Shown one piece after another: positions 25,350 through 33,292 of a stretch of 36,895 bases of DNA. Source of the DNA: an uncultured Bacilli bacterium (GTDB taxonomy: Bacteria > Bacillota_I > Bacilli_A > RF39 > UBA660); assembly GCA_947631045.1 (NCBI GenBank), contig CANRJV010000010.1, positions 1 to 36,895 on the forward strand. The letters run 5' to 3'. Every line of letters begins with the position of its first letter. The stretch's first letter is position 1. Position numbers and translations under genes: made by a program. The notes under the pieces are model-generated. The model made no database searches. It saw nothing but the letters and a program-made list of their open reading frames with translations, and was not told the origin of the DNA.

Positions 25350-26393
25350 ATGAAATTAGCCATTATTTTTGGTGGTAAAAGTACAGAACATGAAGTATCT
25401 GTGGCTTCAGCAACGAGTATAATTTCTGCTCTAGATAAAGAAAAATATGAAATATTTCCTATTTATATAAGTAAAGATGGGAAGGTTTTCGAATATACTA
25501 AAAAGATTAAAGAAATAAAACCTTTAAAGGTAGGAGAAGAAATAACAGAGTTAAAACCTATCTCAAACCTTTTTAATTATTTGGAAAAAATAGATGTGGT
25601 TTTTCCGGTTTTGCATGGGAAAAATGGCGAAGATGGAATAGTTCAAGGGATGCTCACTTTATTAAATAAAAAATATGTAGGATGTCATACTTTAGCATCT
25701 TCTTTATGTATGGATAAAGAAAAAACCAAATTGATTTTAAAAAGTTTAGGAATAAAAGTAGCTAAATGGTTAACTTTAAAAAAAAATTATATCGATTATC
25801 TTTATTATGATCAAGAATATAATTGTTATAATTTAGATGATAAAAATTTAAAAGAATACATCAAAAAAGAGATCGGTTATCCTTTATTTGTTAAACCATC
25901 TAATTCTGGTTCATCTGTTGGTGTAAGTAAAGTTACTAAGGAAGATGAGTTAATAGATAAAATTAAAAAAGCTTTCTTATATGACGATAAAGTATTAATT
26001 GAAGAAGCAATTGTGGGAAGAGAATTAGAGTGTGCCATTTTAGGAAATGAAGAATTAATTGTAAGTCCTATAGGAGAAATTATCACAAATAACTATTATT
26101 CTTATGATGCGAAGTATAAAGATAAAGCTTCTCAAACGATAATCCCTGATGATATTCCGATAAACATTCAAAAAGAAATTAGAGATATAGCCAAAAGAGC
26201 CTACAAAGGGTGTGATTGTAAAGGATTATCTCGAATTGATTTCTTTTTAGAAGATAAAACGGGTAAAATAATTTTAAATGAAATAAATACCATACCTGGT
26301 TTTACTAGTATTAGTATGTATCCTAAACTAATGGAAAGGTATGGCTTTGATTATTCAACATTATTAGATAAATTAATTGAACTTGCTTTATGA
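25350..26393 (+). CDS. ddl: D-alanine--D-alanine ligase
   Basis: 347 residues, an ATP-grasp ligase that makes D-Ala-D-Ala for MurF. The N-terminal substrate motif is EHEVSVASATS near 13-23, with LHGKNGEDG near 89-97 in the centre. The ATP-binding loop is KPSNSGSSVGVSK near 181-193, and the metal-binding strand and C-terminal loop NEINTIPGFTS lie near 310-320. The length is normal. It is the last gene of the plsC-murF-ddl unit, with a weak Shine-Dalgarno and presumably translational coupling to murF. It ends at a hairpin that lies inside the 3' end of the convergent xre gene. Confidence 0.96.
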   Translation: MKLAIIFGGKSTEHEVSVASATSIISALDKEKYEIFPIYISKDGKVFEYTKKIKEIKPLKVGEEITELKPISNLFNYLEKIDVVFPVLHGKNGEDGIVQGMLTLLNKKYVGCHTLASSLCMDKEKTKLILKSLGIKVAKWLTLKKNYIDYLYYDQEYNCYNLDDKNLKEYIKKEIGYPLFVKPSNSGSSVGVSKVTKEDELIDKIKKAFLYDDKVLIEEAIVGRELECAILGNEELIVSPIGEIITNNYYSYDAKYKDKASQTIIPDDIPINIQKEIRDIAKRAYKGCDCKGLSRIDFFLEDKTGKIILNEINTIPGFTSISMYPKLMERYGFDYSTLLDKLIELAL

Positions 26394-26417
26394 GTTTCTA
26401 TTTAAAAGAAACTTTTT
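26393..26417 (+). terminator. Terminator of plsC-murF-ddl
   Basis: Seven-base stem AGTTTCT/AGAAACT with an ATTTAAA loop followed by five T. It overlaps the last codons of the convergent minus-strand xre gene. Confidence 0.75.
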
Positions 26418-26634
26418 CTTTTTCTATTTCTTCTGTTTCTTTAAGGCCAAGAATGTAATCTGCCGAAACTCCTAAATATTTACAAATTTTGGGAAGATAG
26501 GTAACAGGCATAACATTAACCCCTTTTTCGTAGCGGGCATATTGTTGTTGTTTGATACCAAGATAATCAGCAATTTCTTTTTGGGTAATATTTTTGCAAT
26601 CTCTTACCCATTGAATTTTTTCATTAAAATACAT
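26398..26634 (-). CDS. XRE-family helix-turn-helix regulator
   Basis: 78 residues. A Cro/CI-type helix-turn-helix covers about 5-63, with ITQKEIADYLGIKQQQYARYEKGV as the recognition region and LGVSADYILGL closing the domain. The last 15 residues are acidic/basic and short, so there is no separate sensor domain. It starts on the minus strand with an AGGTGG Shine-Dalgarno seven bases before the ATG. It is divergent from surface-protein copy B and may control the shared upstream region; this is inference from position. It is convergent with ddl. Confidence 0.92.
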   Translation of the reverse strand: MYFNEKIQWVRDCKNITQKEIADYLGIKQQQYARYEKGVNVMPVTYLPKICKYLGVSADYILGLKETEEIEKEKVSFK

Positions 26635-26680
26635 TTATACCACCTAGATATCATATACCATTTTTTACAACTGATATGTT

Positions 26681-26715
26681 GACTATTGAACTTATGTGTT
26701 GTAAAATTTAATTGA
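26681..26715 (+). promoter_or_regulatory. Putative promoter of surface-protein copy B
   Basis: TTGACT, 17-base spacer, TAAAAT in the xre-copy B divergent gap (positions approximate), about 75 bases upstream of the ATG at 26783. AAGGAG precedes the start. Confidence 0.45.
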
Positions 26716-26782
26716 TAATAGTAAATTTATAATATGTTTAAACTTTGAAAAATTAGACCATATTAGTAATAAGGAGTAACAT

Positions 26783-28360
26783 ATGTTAGAAGAAAATAAT
26801 AAAGATAAAAGTAAAAAGAAAATAATAATTGGAAGTATAATAGCCATAGTATTTTTATTAGTCTTAATTACAGGAGCAACATATGCCTTCTTTAGTATAA
26901 ATGTAAGTAATGGTAGTACAAGTACAAATATAAATGTCAATATGGGCAAATTAAATAATATTGCTATCAAAGGAACAGAAAATAATACTTTGCATATTAA
27001 AGTAAGTTCTGAAGATATGAAGTTAGCTAGTAAAGGAACAAGTTATTATGCTACAACAGATACAAGCAAAAATTACTTAAAAGAAAGTGAAGACCATGTT
27101 ATAAATATTGCCAACTTACTAGTAGAAGGAGAAATGACTCCCACTAATATATGTACAGCTAAATTAAAAGTCGAAATGAATGGAGAATTAAAAGATTTTT
27201 TACAAGATGGTGATACATTACTCCATATAGAAGGCGGAAGAAGTAAACATGATATAGATTTGAGTTTATTATTGGATGAATATCCCATAGAATTTGTTGT
27301 AGACGAAAGTGGTACACAAGAAATAAATGCCTCTTTAAAACTTATAAATAGAGATGCTGATCAAACATACATCGCCGGAAAGACCTTAAGTGTAACATTA
27401 ACAATAGAAGGATTAGCATGCAAAGTGCAAAATAAAGATGATGCAGTAGAGAAAATATTAGCAACATCAGAGAAATATTTAGAAAAAGCCGAAGATGTAT
27501 CCTTAAGAGGAGATGTACTTCGAAGATTTCAAGGTCAAGTGGAAAAAGATGAACAAGGTAATATAACAAATGATATAAATAATTATATCTGTTTTGGAAC
27601 AGATAATTCTGAAACATGTAAGAATGATACAGACCATTACATGTACAGAATAATCGGAGTAGCCCTAAATAATGATACAACAACTAATACCAAATATGGA
27701 CAATTAAAATTAATTAAAAAGGAAGCTCTAAATACTTCTCAAATATGGGGTATTGAGGATCAAACATGGGAAACAAGTACACTTCAAATTGGATTAAATG
27801 ATAAATTGTTTTTAAAAAACAATTCCGAATATCCATATATGCAAAGTGATGATACAGAAACGGAATGGACAAAAATAATAACATCACATAATTGGAAATA
27901 TGGATATGTATTAGAAGATGAGATAGGATTTGGCATAAGAAATGAAACCAATAAAATAACAGGGATAGAAGCATATAAAAAGGAAAAAAAGCTATTAACG
28001 AATACATTTTTAAATAAAAAAACAGGATTAATATATGCCAGTGATTATTGGTTATCAGGAGGGGCAAATCTTAGATGCAGAGATAGAAGTTATTCTAGTG
28101 AATGTGAAAAAAGTTGGATGTATATAAGTAATAATGATAGTGCCGAATTAAGTACAACAGAAAGTAATCCTACGAACGCGTATGAATGGACAATGTTACA
28201 ATTTGATAGGAGCGAAGCATGGCGGGTTGACTCAGTTGGGATTATGGCTCACAATGAAATTTCTATTGCATCGGCAATTCGTCCCGTAATATATTTAAAT
28301 TCAGGTTTGAAGTTATCAGGTTCAGGAGCAATAGATGACCCATATATTATTAATAATTGA
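26783..28360 (+). CDS. 'GATYAFF' surface protein, copy B (intact)
   Basis: 525 residues and the intact partner of the broken copy A. The layout is a Lys-rich cytoplasmic start (KDKSKKK), one membrane helix, then TGATYAFFS as in SipW-type/camelysin proteins, and a long exported region. Residues about 30-310 are close to copy A. The region about 315-500 differs strongly (copy B has many Thr/Glu/Trp motifs such as WKYGYVLEDE), and the last 30 residues (RPVIYLNSGLKLSGSG, DDPYII) match again. This conserved-variable-conserved plan resembles DUF6273-like exported proteins of gut Bacillota. The function is unknown, probably at the cell surface. It ends at a perfect palindromic terminator. Confidence 0.75.
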   Translation: MLEENNKDKSKKKIIIGSIIAIVFLLVLITGATYAFFSINVSNGSTSTNINVNMGKLNNIAIKGTENNTLHIKVSSEDMKLASKGTSYYATTDTSKNYLKESEDHVINIANLLVEGEMTPTNICTAKLKVEMNGELKDFLQDGDTLLHIEGGRSKHDIDLSLLLDEYPIEFVVDESGTQEINASLKLINRDADQTYIAGKTLSVTLTIEGLACKVQNKDDAVEKILATSEKYLEKAEDVSLRGDVLRRFQGQVEKDEQGNITNDINNYICFGTDNSETCKNDTDHYMYRIIGVALNNDTTTNTKYGQLKLIKKEALNTSQIWGIEDQTWETSTLQIGLNDKLFLKNNSEYPYMQSDDTETEWTKIITSHNWKYGYVLEDEIGFGIRNETNKITGIEAYKKEKKLLTNTFLNKKTGLIYASDYWLSGGANLRCRDRSYSSECEKSWMYISNNDSAELSTTESNPTNAYEWTMLQFDRSEAWRVDSVGIMAHNEISIASAIRPVIYLNSGLKLSGSGAIDDPYIINN

Positions 28361-28375
28361 TTTTAAGAAAATTTT

Positions 28376-28397
28376 AGCGAAATATTTCGCTTTTTTC
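28376..28397 (+). terminator. Terminator after copy B
   Basis: Perfect palindrome AGCGAAAT/ATTTCGCT followed by a run of T. Confidence 0.85.
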
Positions 28398-28462
28398 TTG
28401 CTACTAAAGGAGTAGTTATGGTAATATTTTAATGTGAGATAATAAGATGTTGGAGTTGTAGT

Positions 28463-29503
28463 ATGAAAGTGTTAAAAGGTATAGGTAAATTTTTAAGTTT
28501 TATTGGAATTTTTTTATTAGTTTTAATAATTAGTATCTATTGCATAGGGCTTATATTTTGCTATGGCCCAAGTGTTCATGCTAGAAATTTATTTATCACT
28601 ACTTTGTTAGAAACCGGGCAAATGAAATTTGCCGTTAAACTTTTTATGAGTGATGCTAAAGTAAAAGAAATAGTTGATAGTAATAAAATGGAAGTTTTTG
28701 ATGAAGAAGTCGATAATACTTTAATTAATACCGAAAGTGAAATAGATAAAAATGGGATTGAACTTAAAGAAATAATGGGTTCAACTTATATGGCCAAAAT
28801 GATTATTGTTAATGATCCGGCTAGAGTAAAATTGGCTACTATTTATGATGGTTCTTGGAAAGAATATGGCGTTACTTTAGATAAACTCGTAAATAGTGCT
28901 GATGCTTTTGCAGGAGTTAATGGTGGCCTTTATTATTCTGATAGTAATAAAGGTGGAAGACCTCTTGGTTTAGTAGTTAGAGAAGGAAATATTGAATACA
29001 ATAATCCATCTGGTATAGTAGGGATGCATTTAGTTGGTTTTAATGAGGATAATCTTTTAAAAATAATTGATTTAAGTGGGAAAAATGCTAGTGAAGTAGA
29101 AAATGTCATAAAGGAAGAAAAAATAAGAGATGCTGTTGCCTTTCAAGAGGAAGCCAGTGATGCTAATAACCATTTTGTTAAATTAATTATTAATGGTGAA
29201 GAGCGAAATGTCGTGGGTTCTGGAAGTGGGGCTAACCCAAGGACCGCTATTGGGCAAAGAAGTGATGGAGCTGTCCTAATCTTAGTAACTGATGGAAGAG
29301 GGGCTAATGGTCATTTAGGGGCCACGGCTTCGGATTTAATCGAAATTATGAGTGAATATGGGGCTGTTAATGCCGCTAATATTGATGGGGGATCTTCATC
29401 TAGTATGTATTATGATGGCCATTATGAAATGACTTCAGTTACCCTTTATTATTCTAATTCATCATGGCGACTTCCGACAGGATTTGTGGTAGAAAAGAGG
29501 TAA
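28463..29503 (+). CDS. Phosphodiester glycosidase family protein (NAGPA-like)
   Basis: 346 residues. An N-terminal membrane helix (about 12-35) anchors an extracellular domain. The NAGPA/phosphodiester glycosidase signature is present: FAGVNGGLYYSD near 151-162, NPRTAIGQ near 257-264, TDGRGANGHLGAT near 275-287, then NAANIDGGSSSSMYYDG near 304-320. Relatives remove sugars from phosphodiester linkages, in bacteria often within exopolysaccharide or teichoic-acid loci. GGAG precedes the ATG. It heads a run of five envelope genes, its TAA lying two bases before the next ATG. Confidence 0.88.
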   Translation: MKVLKGIGKFLSFIGIFLLVLIISIYCIGLIFCYGPSVHARNLFITTLLETGQMKFAVKLFMSDAKVKEIVDSNKMEVFDEEVDNTLINTESEIDKNGIELKEIMGSTYMAKMIIVNDPARVKLATIYDGSWKEYGVTLDKLVNSADAFAGVNGGLYYSDSNKGGRPLGLVVREGNIEYNNPSGIVGMHLVGFNEDNLLKIIDLSGKNASEVENVIKEEKIRDAVAFQEEASDANNHFVKLIINGEERNVVGSGSGANPRTAIGQRSDGAVLILVTDGRGANGHLGATASDLIEIMSEYGAVNAANIDGGSSSSMYYDGHYEMTSVTLYYSNSSWRLPTGFVVEKR

Positions 29504-29505
29504 CT

Positions 29506-30645
29506 ATGAAAAGATTAATACGTAAATGGCAAAGAAAAAGTTTATATAAAAAATCTTTAATTTTATTTACAATTCTGCTTTTTATATTATCAGGTATCTT
29601 GCTTACTTATGTTTATAATAGTATGGTTTTATATGAAAGAAATTTAGTCGATAATTATATTAAATATTTAGCTACTAGCGGTAAAATAACGGATAATATT
29701 AGTGATGATTTATTTACGGTAAGTAAATATGAAACTAATAATGCGAAAATAACGGATGGGTTAAAAAAAGTCTTTAAAAACAATGATTTAAAAATCAAGA
29801 AAAATAGTAAATTAAGTAATAGCGATATTTATGCTTATGATCTTTATAATGATGATTTACTTATTAGTACAGTTTCTCTAAAAAGCGTTAATAGTTATAA
29901 AAGGATGGCTATTTTAACTATTGAAGAATGGAATGTTGAAGATATTAAAACTTACTTTGATAAAGGTATTTATAGTTATGAAATAATTGTTCCAAGTAAT
30001 TATAAAGTAATTATTAATAATCAAACTTTAGCAAATGATGCTTTAATTAGTGAAGGGGATGTTTCAGGTTTAGAAAGATTAACCGAATATATCGAAATTG
30101 AAAAAAGTAAAACATATAATGTTAATAATTTAGTTTATAAGCCTGAAATAAAGATATATGATGAAAATAATCAAGAAGTTAAATATGAAGTTAAAAATGG
30201 ACAAATTAAATTAACTAAAGAATTTAAAAAATTTAAAACATTAGAGGAAGCTCAAAGTCTAATTAAAGATAATTTTGATATTATGGCTTTTGCCAAAAAT
30301 TATAGTTTATTTTTAACAGATGATTTAGAGGGGAGTTATCATGGTTTTAGTACATTACTACCTTATTTAATTAAAGACTCTTATATGTATCAAATGGCTT
30401 ATAATTGGTCTCATAATGTTGATATAACTTTTGTTAGTTCCCATCGTTTAAAAAATCCGGTTTTCACTAATGAAAAATTAGAAAACTTTATAATATATAA
30501 TGATAATGCCTTTAGCGTCGAAGTTTATCTCGAAAAGAATATGGTGGTAAGTGGCAAAGATAAACAAGATATTATGCATGATAGATTATATTTTATCTAT
30601 TATGAAGGAGGCTATAAACTAGTTAATATGGAAGCCATAAAATAA
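29506..30645 (+). CDS. Membrane-anchored extracellular protein of unknown function
   Basis: 379 residues from ATG 29506, chosen because AAAGAGGTAACT precedes it; the in-frame ATG at 29464 lies inside the upstream gene. Basic N-terminus (MKRLIRKWQRKSLYKK), one membrane helix about 17-37, then an exported region. The middle has a strand-rich segment like an immunoglobulin-like module (YEIIVPSNYKVIINNQTLAN ... YNVNNLVYKPEIKIYDE). The C-terminal 120 residues look like an NTF2-like or similar alpha/beta domain (FDIMAFAKNYSLFLTDDL ... RLYFIYYEGGYKLVNMEAI). I do not recognise the family. Its neighbours suggest a role in a surface-sugar pathway. Confidence 0.7.
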   Translation: MKRLIRKWQRKSLYKKSLILFTILLFILSGILLTYVYNSMVLYERNLVDNYIKYLATSGKITDNISDDLFTVSKYETNNAKITDGLKKVFKNNDLKIKKNSKLSNSDIYAYDLYNDDLLISTVSLKSVNSYKRMAILTIEEWNVEDIKTYFDKGIYSYEIIVPSNYKVIINNQTLANDALISEGDVSGLERLTEYIEIEKSKTYNVNNLVYKPEIKIYDENNQEVKYEVKNGQIKLTKEFKKFKTLEEAQSLIKDNFDIMAFAKNYSLFLTDDLEGSYHGFSTLLPYLIKDSYMYQMAYNWSHNVDITFVSSHRLKNPVFTNEKLENFIIYNDNAFSVEVYLEKNMVVSGKDKQDIMHDRLYFIYYEGGYKLVNMEAIK

Positions 30646-30658
30646 GGAAGTGATAAAA

Positions 30659-31699
30659 ATGAATAATATATTTGTCGTTATTCCGACATTAGATCCTGAT
30701 GAAGAAATAATGGAGAAATTTATTCAAGAATTAAAGAAAAAATTTAAACATATTTTAGTTATTAATGATGGTAGTAAAGATATTCATGATGCTTTCTTTA
30801 AAAAATTAGAAAAAGAGGGTATTGAAGTATTTTTACATTACAAAAATTTAGGTAAAGGAAGAGCTTTAAAAAATGCTTTTAATTATTTACTTAATAATTA
30901 TAACAATATTGAAGGAGTAGTTACGGCTGATTGTGACGGCCAACATAGTGTTAAAGATATTGAAAAAATTGCTCATGAAGTCATCAAAAATAAAGATAAA
31001 TTAATTTTAGGAGTGCGGAATTTTCATAAAGAAAATGTGCCTCCTAAAAGCAAATTTGGTAATGTTATTACACGGAATATTTTTAAGATTTTTATTGGTT
31101 TAAATATTAGTGATACCCAAACAGGACTTAGAGGTTTAAGTAAAGAATTATTATATAAGTTTATGGATTTACAAGGGGAAAGATATGAATATGAAACTAA
31201 TATGTTAATTGCTACTAAAGATGAAAATATTCCCATTAAAGAAGTAGAAATAGCAACTATTTATTTAAATAGTAATACTAATAGTCATTTTAATCCTTTA
31301 TTAGATTCTATTATGATTTATCGCCTTTTTATGAAATATTTTTTAGCAGCTTTTAGTTCTTTCTTACTAGATATTGTTTTATTTGGTAGTTTTTTAGGAT
31401 TATTAAATATCCATTCCAAAATTTTAGCCGCTACTATTTTAGCAAGAATAGTCTCATCTATATATAATTATATTATTAATGCAAATTTAGTTTTTAAAAA
31501 TATGAATATTTTAACTTTAATTAAATATTATATATTAGTTATTATTCAAATGTTTATAAGCGGTTGCTTTGTCACTTATTTCTTTAATTTATTTCATGTT
31601 AATGTTATTTTAATTAAAGTATTTGTTGATTTTATCTTATGGATTATAAATTTAATTATTTTAAGAGAATTTATATTTAAGGGGAAAAATAATGGATAA
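30659..31699 (+). CDS. Glycosyltransferase 2 fused to GtrA
   Basis: 346 residues from ATG 30659, which suits the AAGGAAG Shine-Dalgarno (30644-30650) better than GTG 30650. The N-terminal GT-A domain (about 1-215) has VVIPTLDPDEE, VINDGSKD, GKGRALKNA and the DXD-like TADCDGQH near 90-97, followed by SDTQTGLRGLSKE; this is the polyprenyl-phosphate sugar transferase type (DPM1-like). The C-terminal 120 residues are a four-helix GtrA domain (LDIVLFGSF, ATILARIVSSIYNY, VIIQM). The fusion joins sugar loading and flipping in one chain. It overlaps the PAP2 gene by 8 bases. Confidence 0.92.
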   Translation: MNNIFVVIPTLDPDEEIMEKFIQELKKKFKHILVINDGSKDIHDAFFKKLEKEGIEVFLHYKNLGKGRALKNAFNYLLNNYNNIEGVVTADCDGQHSVKDIEKIAHEVIKNKDKLILGVRNFHKENVPPKSKFGNVITRNIFKIFIGLNISDTQTGLRGLSKELLYKFMDLQGERYEYETNMLIATKDENIPIKEVEIATIYLNSNTNSHFNPLLDSIMIYRLFMKYFLAAFSSFLLDIVLFGSFLGLLNIHSKILAATILARIVSSIYNYIINANLVFKNMNILTLIKYYILVIIQMFISGCFVTYFFNLFHVNVILIKVFVDFILWIINLIILREFIFKGKNNG

Positions 31700-32303
31700 A
31701 AAAAATATTTTAACTATTATTTTAGGAATTATTTTAATTATCTTAACTATTTTAGTTTGTTTAGGTTACACCGAAAGCTTTGATACTTTTTGTTATAATT
31801 TGGTGACCTTTAAGATGAATGATACTTGGACCAATATATTTAAAGTTATTACCTTTTTGGGAAGCACTTTATTTATTATTTTGGCTTGCCTTTTTTTCTT
31901 TGCTTTCTTTATTTTAAAAGGAGAAAAAAGTAAAAGTTTTATTGTTAGTAGTGTAGTAATTATTTCTACTATTTTAAATAATTTAATTAAAGTAATTATT
32001 AGAAGAAAGCGGCCTTTAGTTTTGGCCTTAGTAACCGAAAAAAGTTTTTCTTATCCTAGTGGGCATATGATGGCTTCCGTTAGTTTATATGGCATTTTAT
32101 TTTATTTAGTTTATAAAAGTAATTTAAATAAAAAGTTAAAAATATTTTTAGAATGTTTTTTAATAATTTTACCGATTTTAATTGGTATTAGTCGGATTTA
32201 TTTGGGAGCTCACTTTGCCAGTGATATCCTTGGGGCGGCTTTAACATCTCTAATTTTACTTTTAATCGCCACGAATCTTATTGCGAAAAAGAACTGGTTA
32301 TAG
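31692..32303 (+). CDS. PAP2-family membrane phosphatase
   Basis: 203 residues with about six membrane helices. The three phosphatase motifs are intact: KVIIRRKRP near 99-107, PSGH near 122-125 and SRIYLGAHFASD near 166-177. Family members dephosphorylate undecaprenyl pyrophosphate or other lipid phosphates at the membrane surface. Sitting directly behind a GT2-GtrA fusion that uses a polyprenyl-phosphate carrier, recycling of that carrier is the natural reading, but this is inference from context. AAGGGGAAA precedes the ATG; the start overlaps the previous gene. Confidence 0.92.
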   Translation: MDKKNILTIILGIILIILTILVCLGYTESFDTFCYNLVTFKMNDTWTNIFKVITFLGSTLFIILACLFFFAFFILKGEKSKSFIVSSVVIISTILNNLIKVIIRRKRPLVLALVTEKSFSYPSGHMMASVSLYGILFYLVYKSNLNKKLKIFLECFLIILPILIGISRIYLGAHFASDILGAALTSLILLLIATNLIAKKNWL

Positions 32304-32330
32304 TAAAATAGAGGAAGAATTGGTGATAGA

Positions 32331-33197
32331 ATGAAGAAAATAAAATTAGGAATAATTTTCCTTTTAACAATTTTTTTAACTTGTAGTTGTAGTTTTAAAA
32401 AAGGTAGTTTAGATAATGCCACGATATATACCACGGTTTATCCTGTTAATTATATAATTAGTTATTTATATGGTGATGGGAGTACCATTCAAAGTATTTA
32501 TCCTAATGGGGTTGATATTGATAATTATAGTTTAACGACTAAACAAATTGAAAACTATGCCAATGGGGATTTATTTGTTTATGTTGGTTTAGGTAATGAA
32601 AAAGAAATTGCTAAAACATTTATAAATGAAAATAGTGATTTACTAATTATTGATGCTACTTATGGTCTTTCTTATAGTGAAGATATTAAAGAATTGTGGC
32701 TTGCTCCGAATAATTTCTTAATGCTTTGTAAAAATATTAAAAATTCTTTAAATGAATATTTAGATAATAGTTTAAAGATTAAAAATGTTAATGATTTATA
32801 TGATGAATTATATGCGCAAGTATCTTGGGTTGATGCCGAGATGCGGAATATCGCGAGAGAAGCTAAAGAAAATAATAATAATACTTTAGTTGTTACTTCT
32901 AAGACATTTAAATTTTTAGAAAATTATGGCTTTGAAGTCGTTATCTTAGAAGAATTAGAAGAAAATGGTACGGAGAATGCAATAAATGATTTAAAAAATA
33001 ATTTTAAAAATGGTAAATATAATTCTATTATTAAACTAAGTAGTGAAGAAGAAAGCGATTTTGTTAAAAATTTAGTAAAGGAATACAATCCACAAGAAAT
33101 TAATTTTAATGATATGATTACTAATGATACTACCCAAGATTATATTGCTATTCAATATGAAAACATTGCGGTTTTAAGAGAATTATTATTAGATTAA
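32331..33197 (+). CDS. ZnuA/TroA-like lipoprotein with degenerate metal site
   Basis: 288 residues. The lipoprotein signal is MKKIKLGIIF... with lipobox TCSCS near 17-21. The fold and segment order follow the metal-binding SBP of zinc/manganese ABC transporters: IYTTVYPVNYIISYLYG, NGVDIDNYSLTTKQIENYANGDLFVYVG, ELWLAPNN and TSKTFKFLENYGFEVV. The usual metal ligands are missing: PHxYEP has become DNYSL, HIWL has become ELWL, and SHxxFxYF has become SKTFKFL, so no His ligand remains at three of four sites. It has no ABC permease or ATPase beside it. It probably does not bind zinc and may have a new surface role. It ends at a terminator. Confidence 0.75.
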   Translation: MKKIKLGIIFLLTIFLTCSCSFKKGSLDNATIYTTVYPVNYIISYLYGDGSTIQSIYPNGVDIDNYSLTTKQIENYANGDLFVYVGLGNEKEIAKTFINENSDLLIIDATYGLSYSEDIKELWLAPNNFLMLCKNIKNSLNEYLDNSLKIKNVNDLYDELYAQVSWVDAEMRNIAREAKENNNNTLVVTSKTFKFLENYGFEVVILEELEENGTENAINDLKNNFKNGKYNSIIKLSSEEESDFVKNLVKEYNPQEINFNDMITNDTTQDYIAIQYENIAVLRELLLD

Positions 33198-33224
33198 TAA
33201 CCAGAAATTGGTTATTAATTTTTT
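33196..33224 (+). terminator. Terminator of the envelope operon
   Basis: Eight-base stem AATAACCA/TGGTTATT with a GAAAT loop and a T-rich tail. Confidence 0.75.
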
Positions 33225-33245
33225 GATTAATTTTTAAACAAATGT

Positions 33246-33274
33246 TTGATTTATTGAAAGAAATGCGTTATAAT
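33246..33274 (+). promoter_or_regulatory. Sigma-A-like promoter of the radical SAM operon
   Basis: TTGATT (33246-33251), 17-base spacer, TATAAT (33269-33274). Its position excludes the in-frame ATG at 33242 as a start and leaves a short leader before ATG 33293. Confidence 0.7.
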
Positions 33275-33292
33275 AATTATGGTGAAAGCAAA

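Noticed and set aside
28406-28432. AAAGGAG followed by a tiny ORF (MVIF, stop) before the glycosidase
   Set aside because: Four codons with no hairpin pair or conserved leader feature; likely chance, though the Shine-Dalgarno is good.
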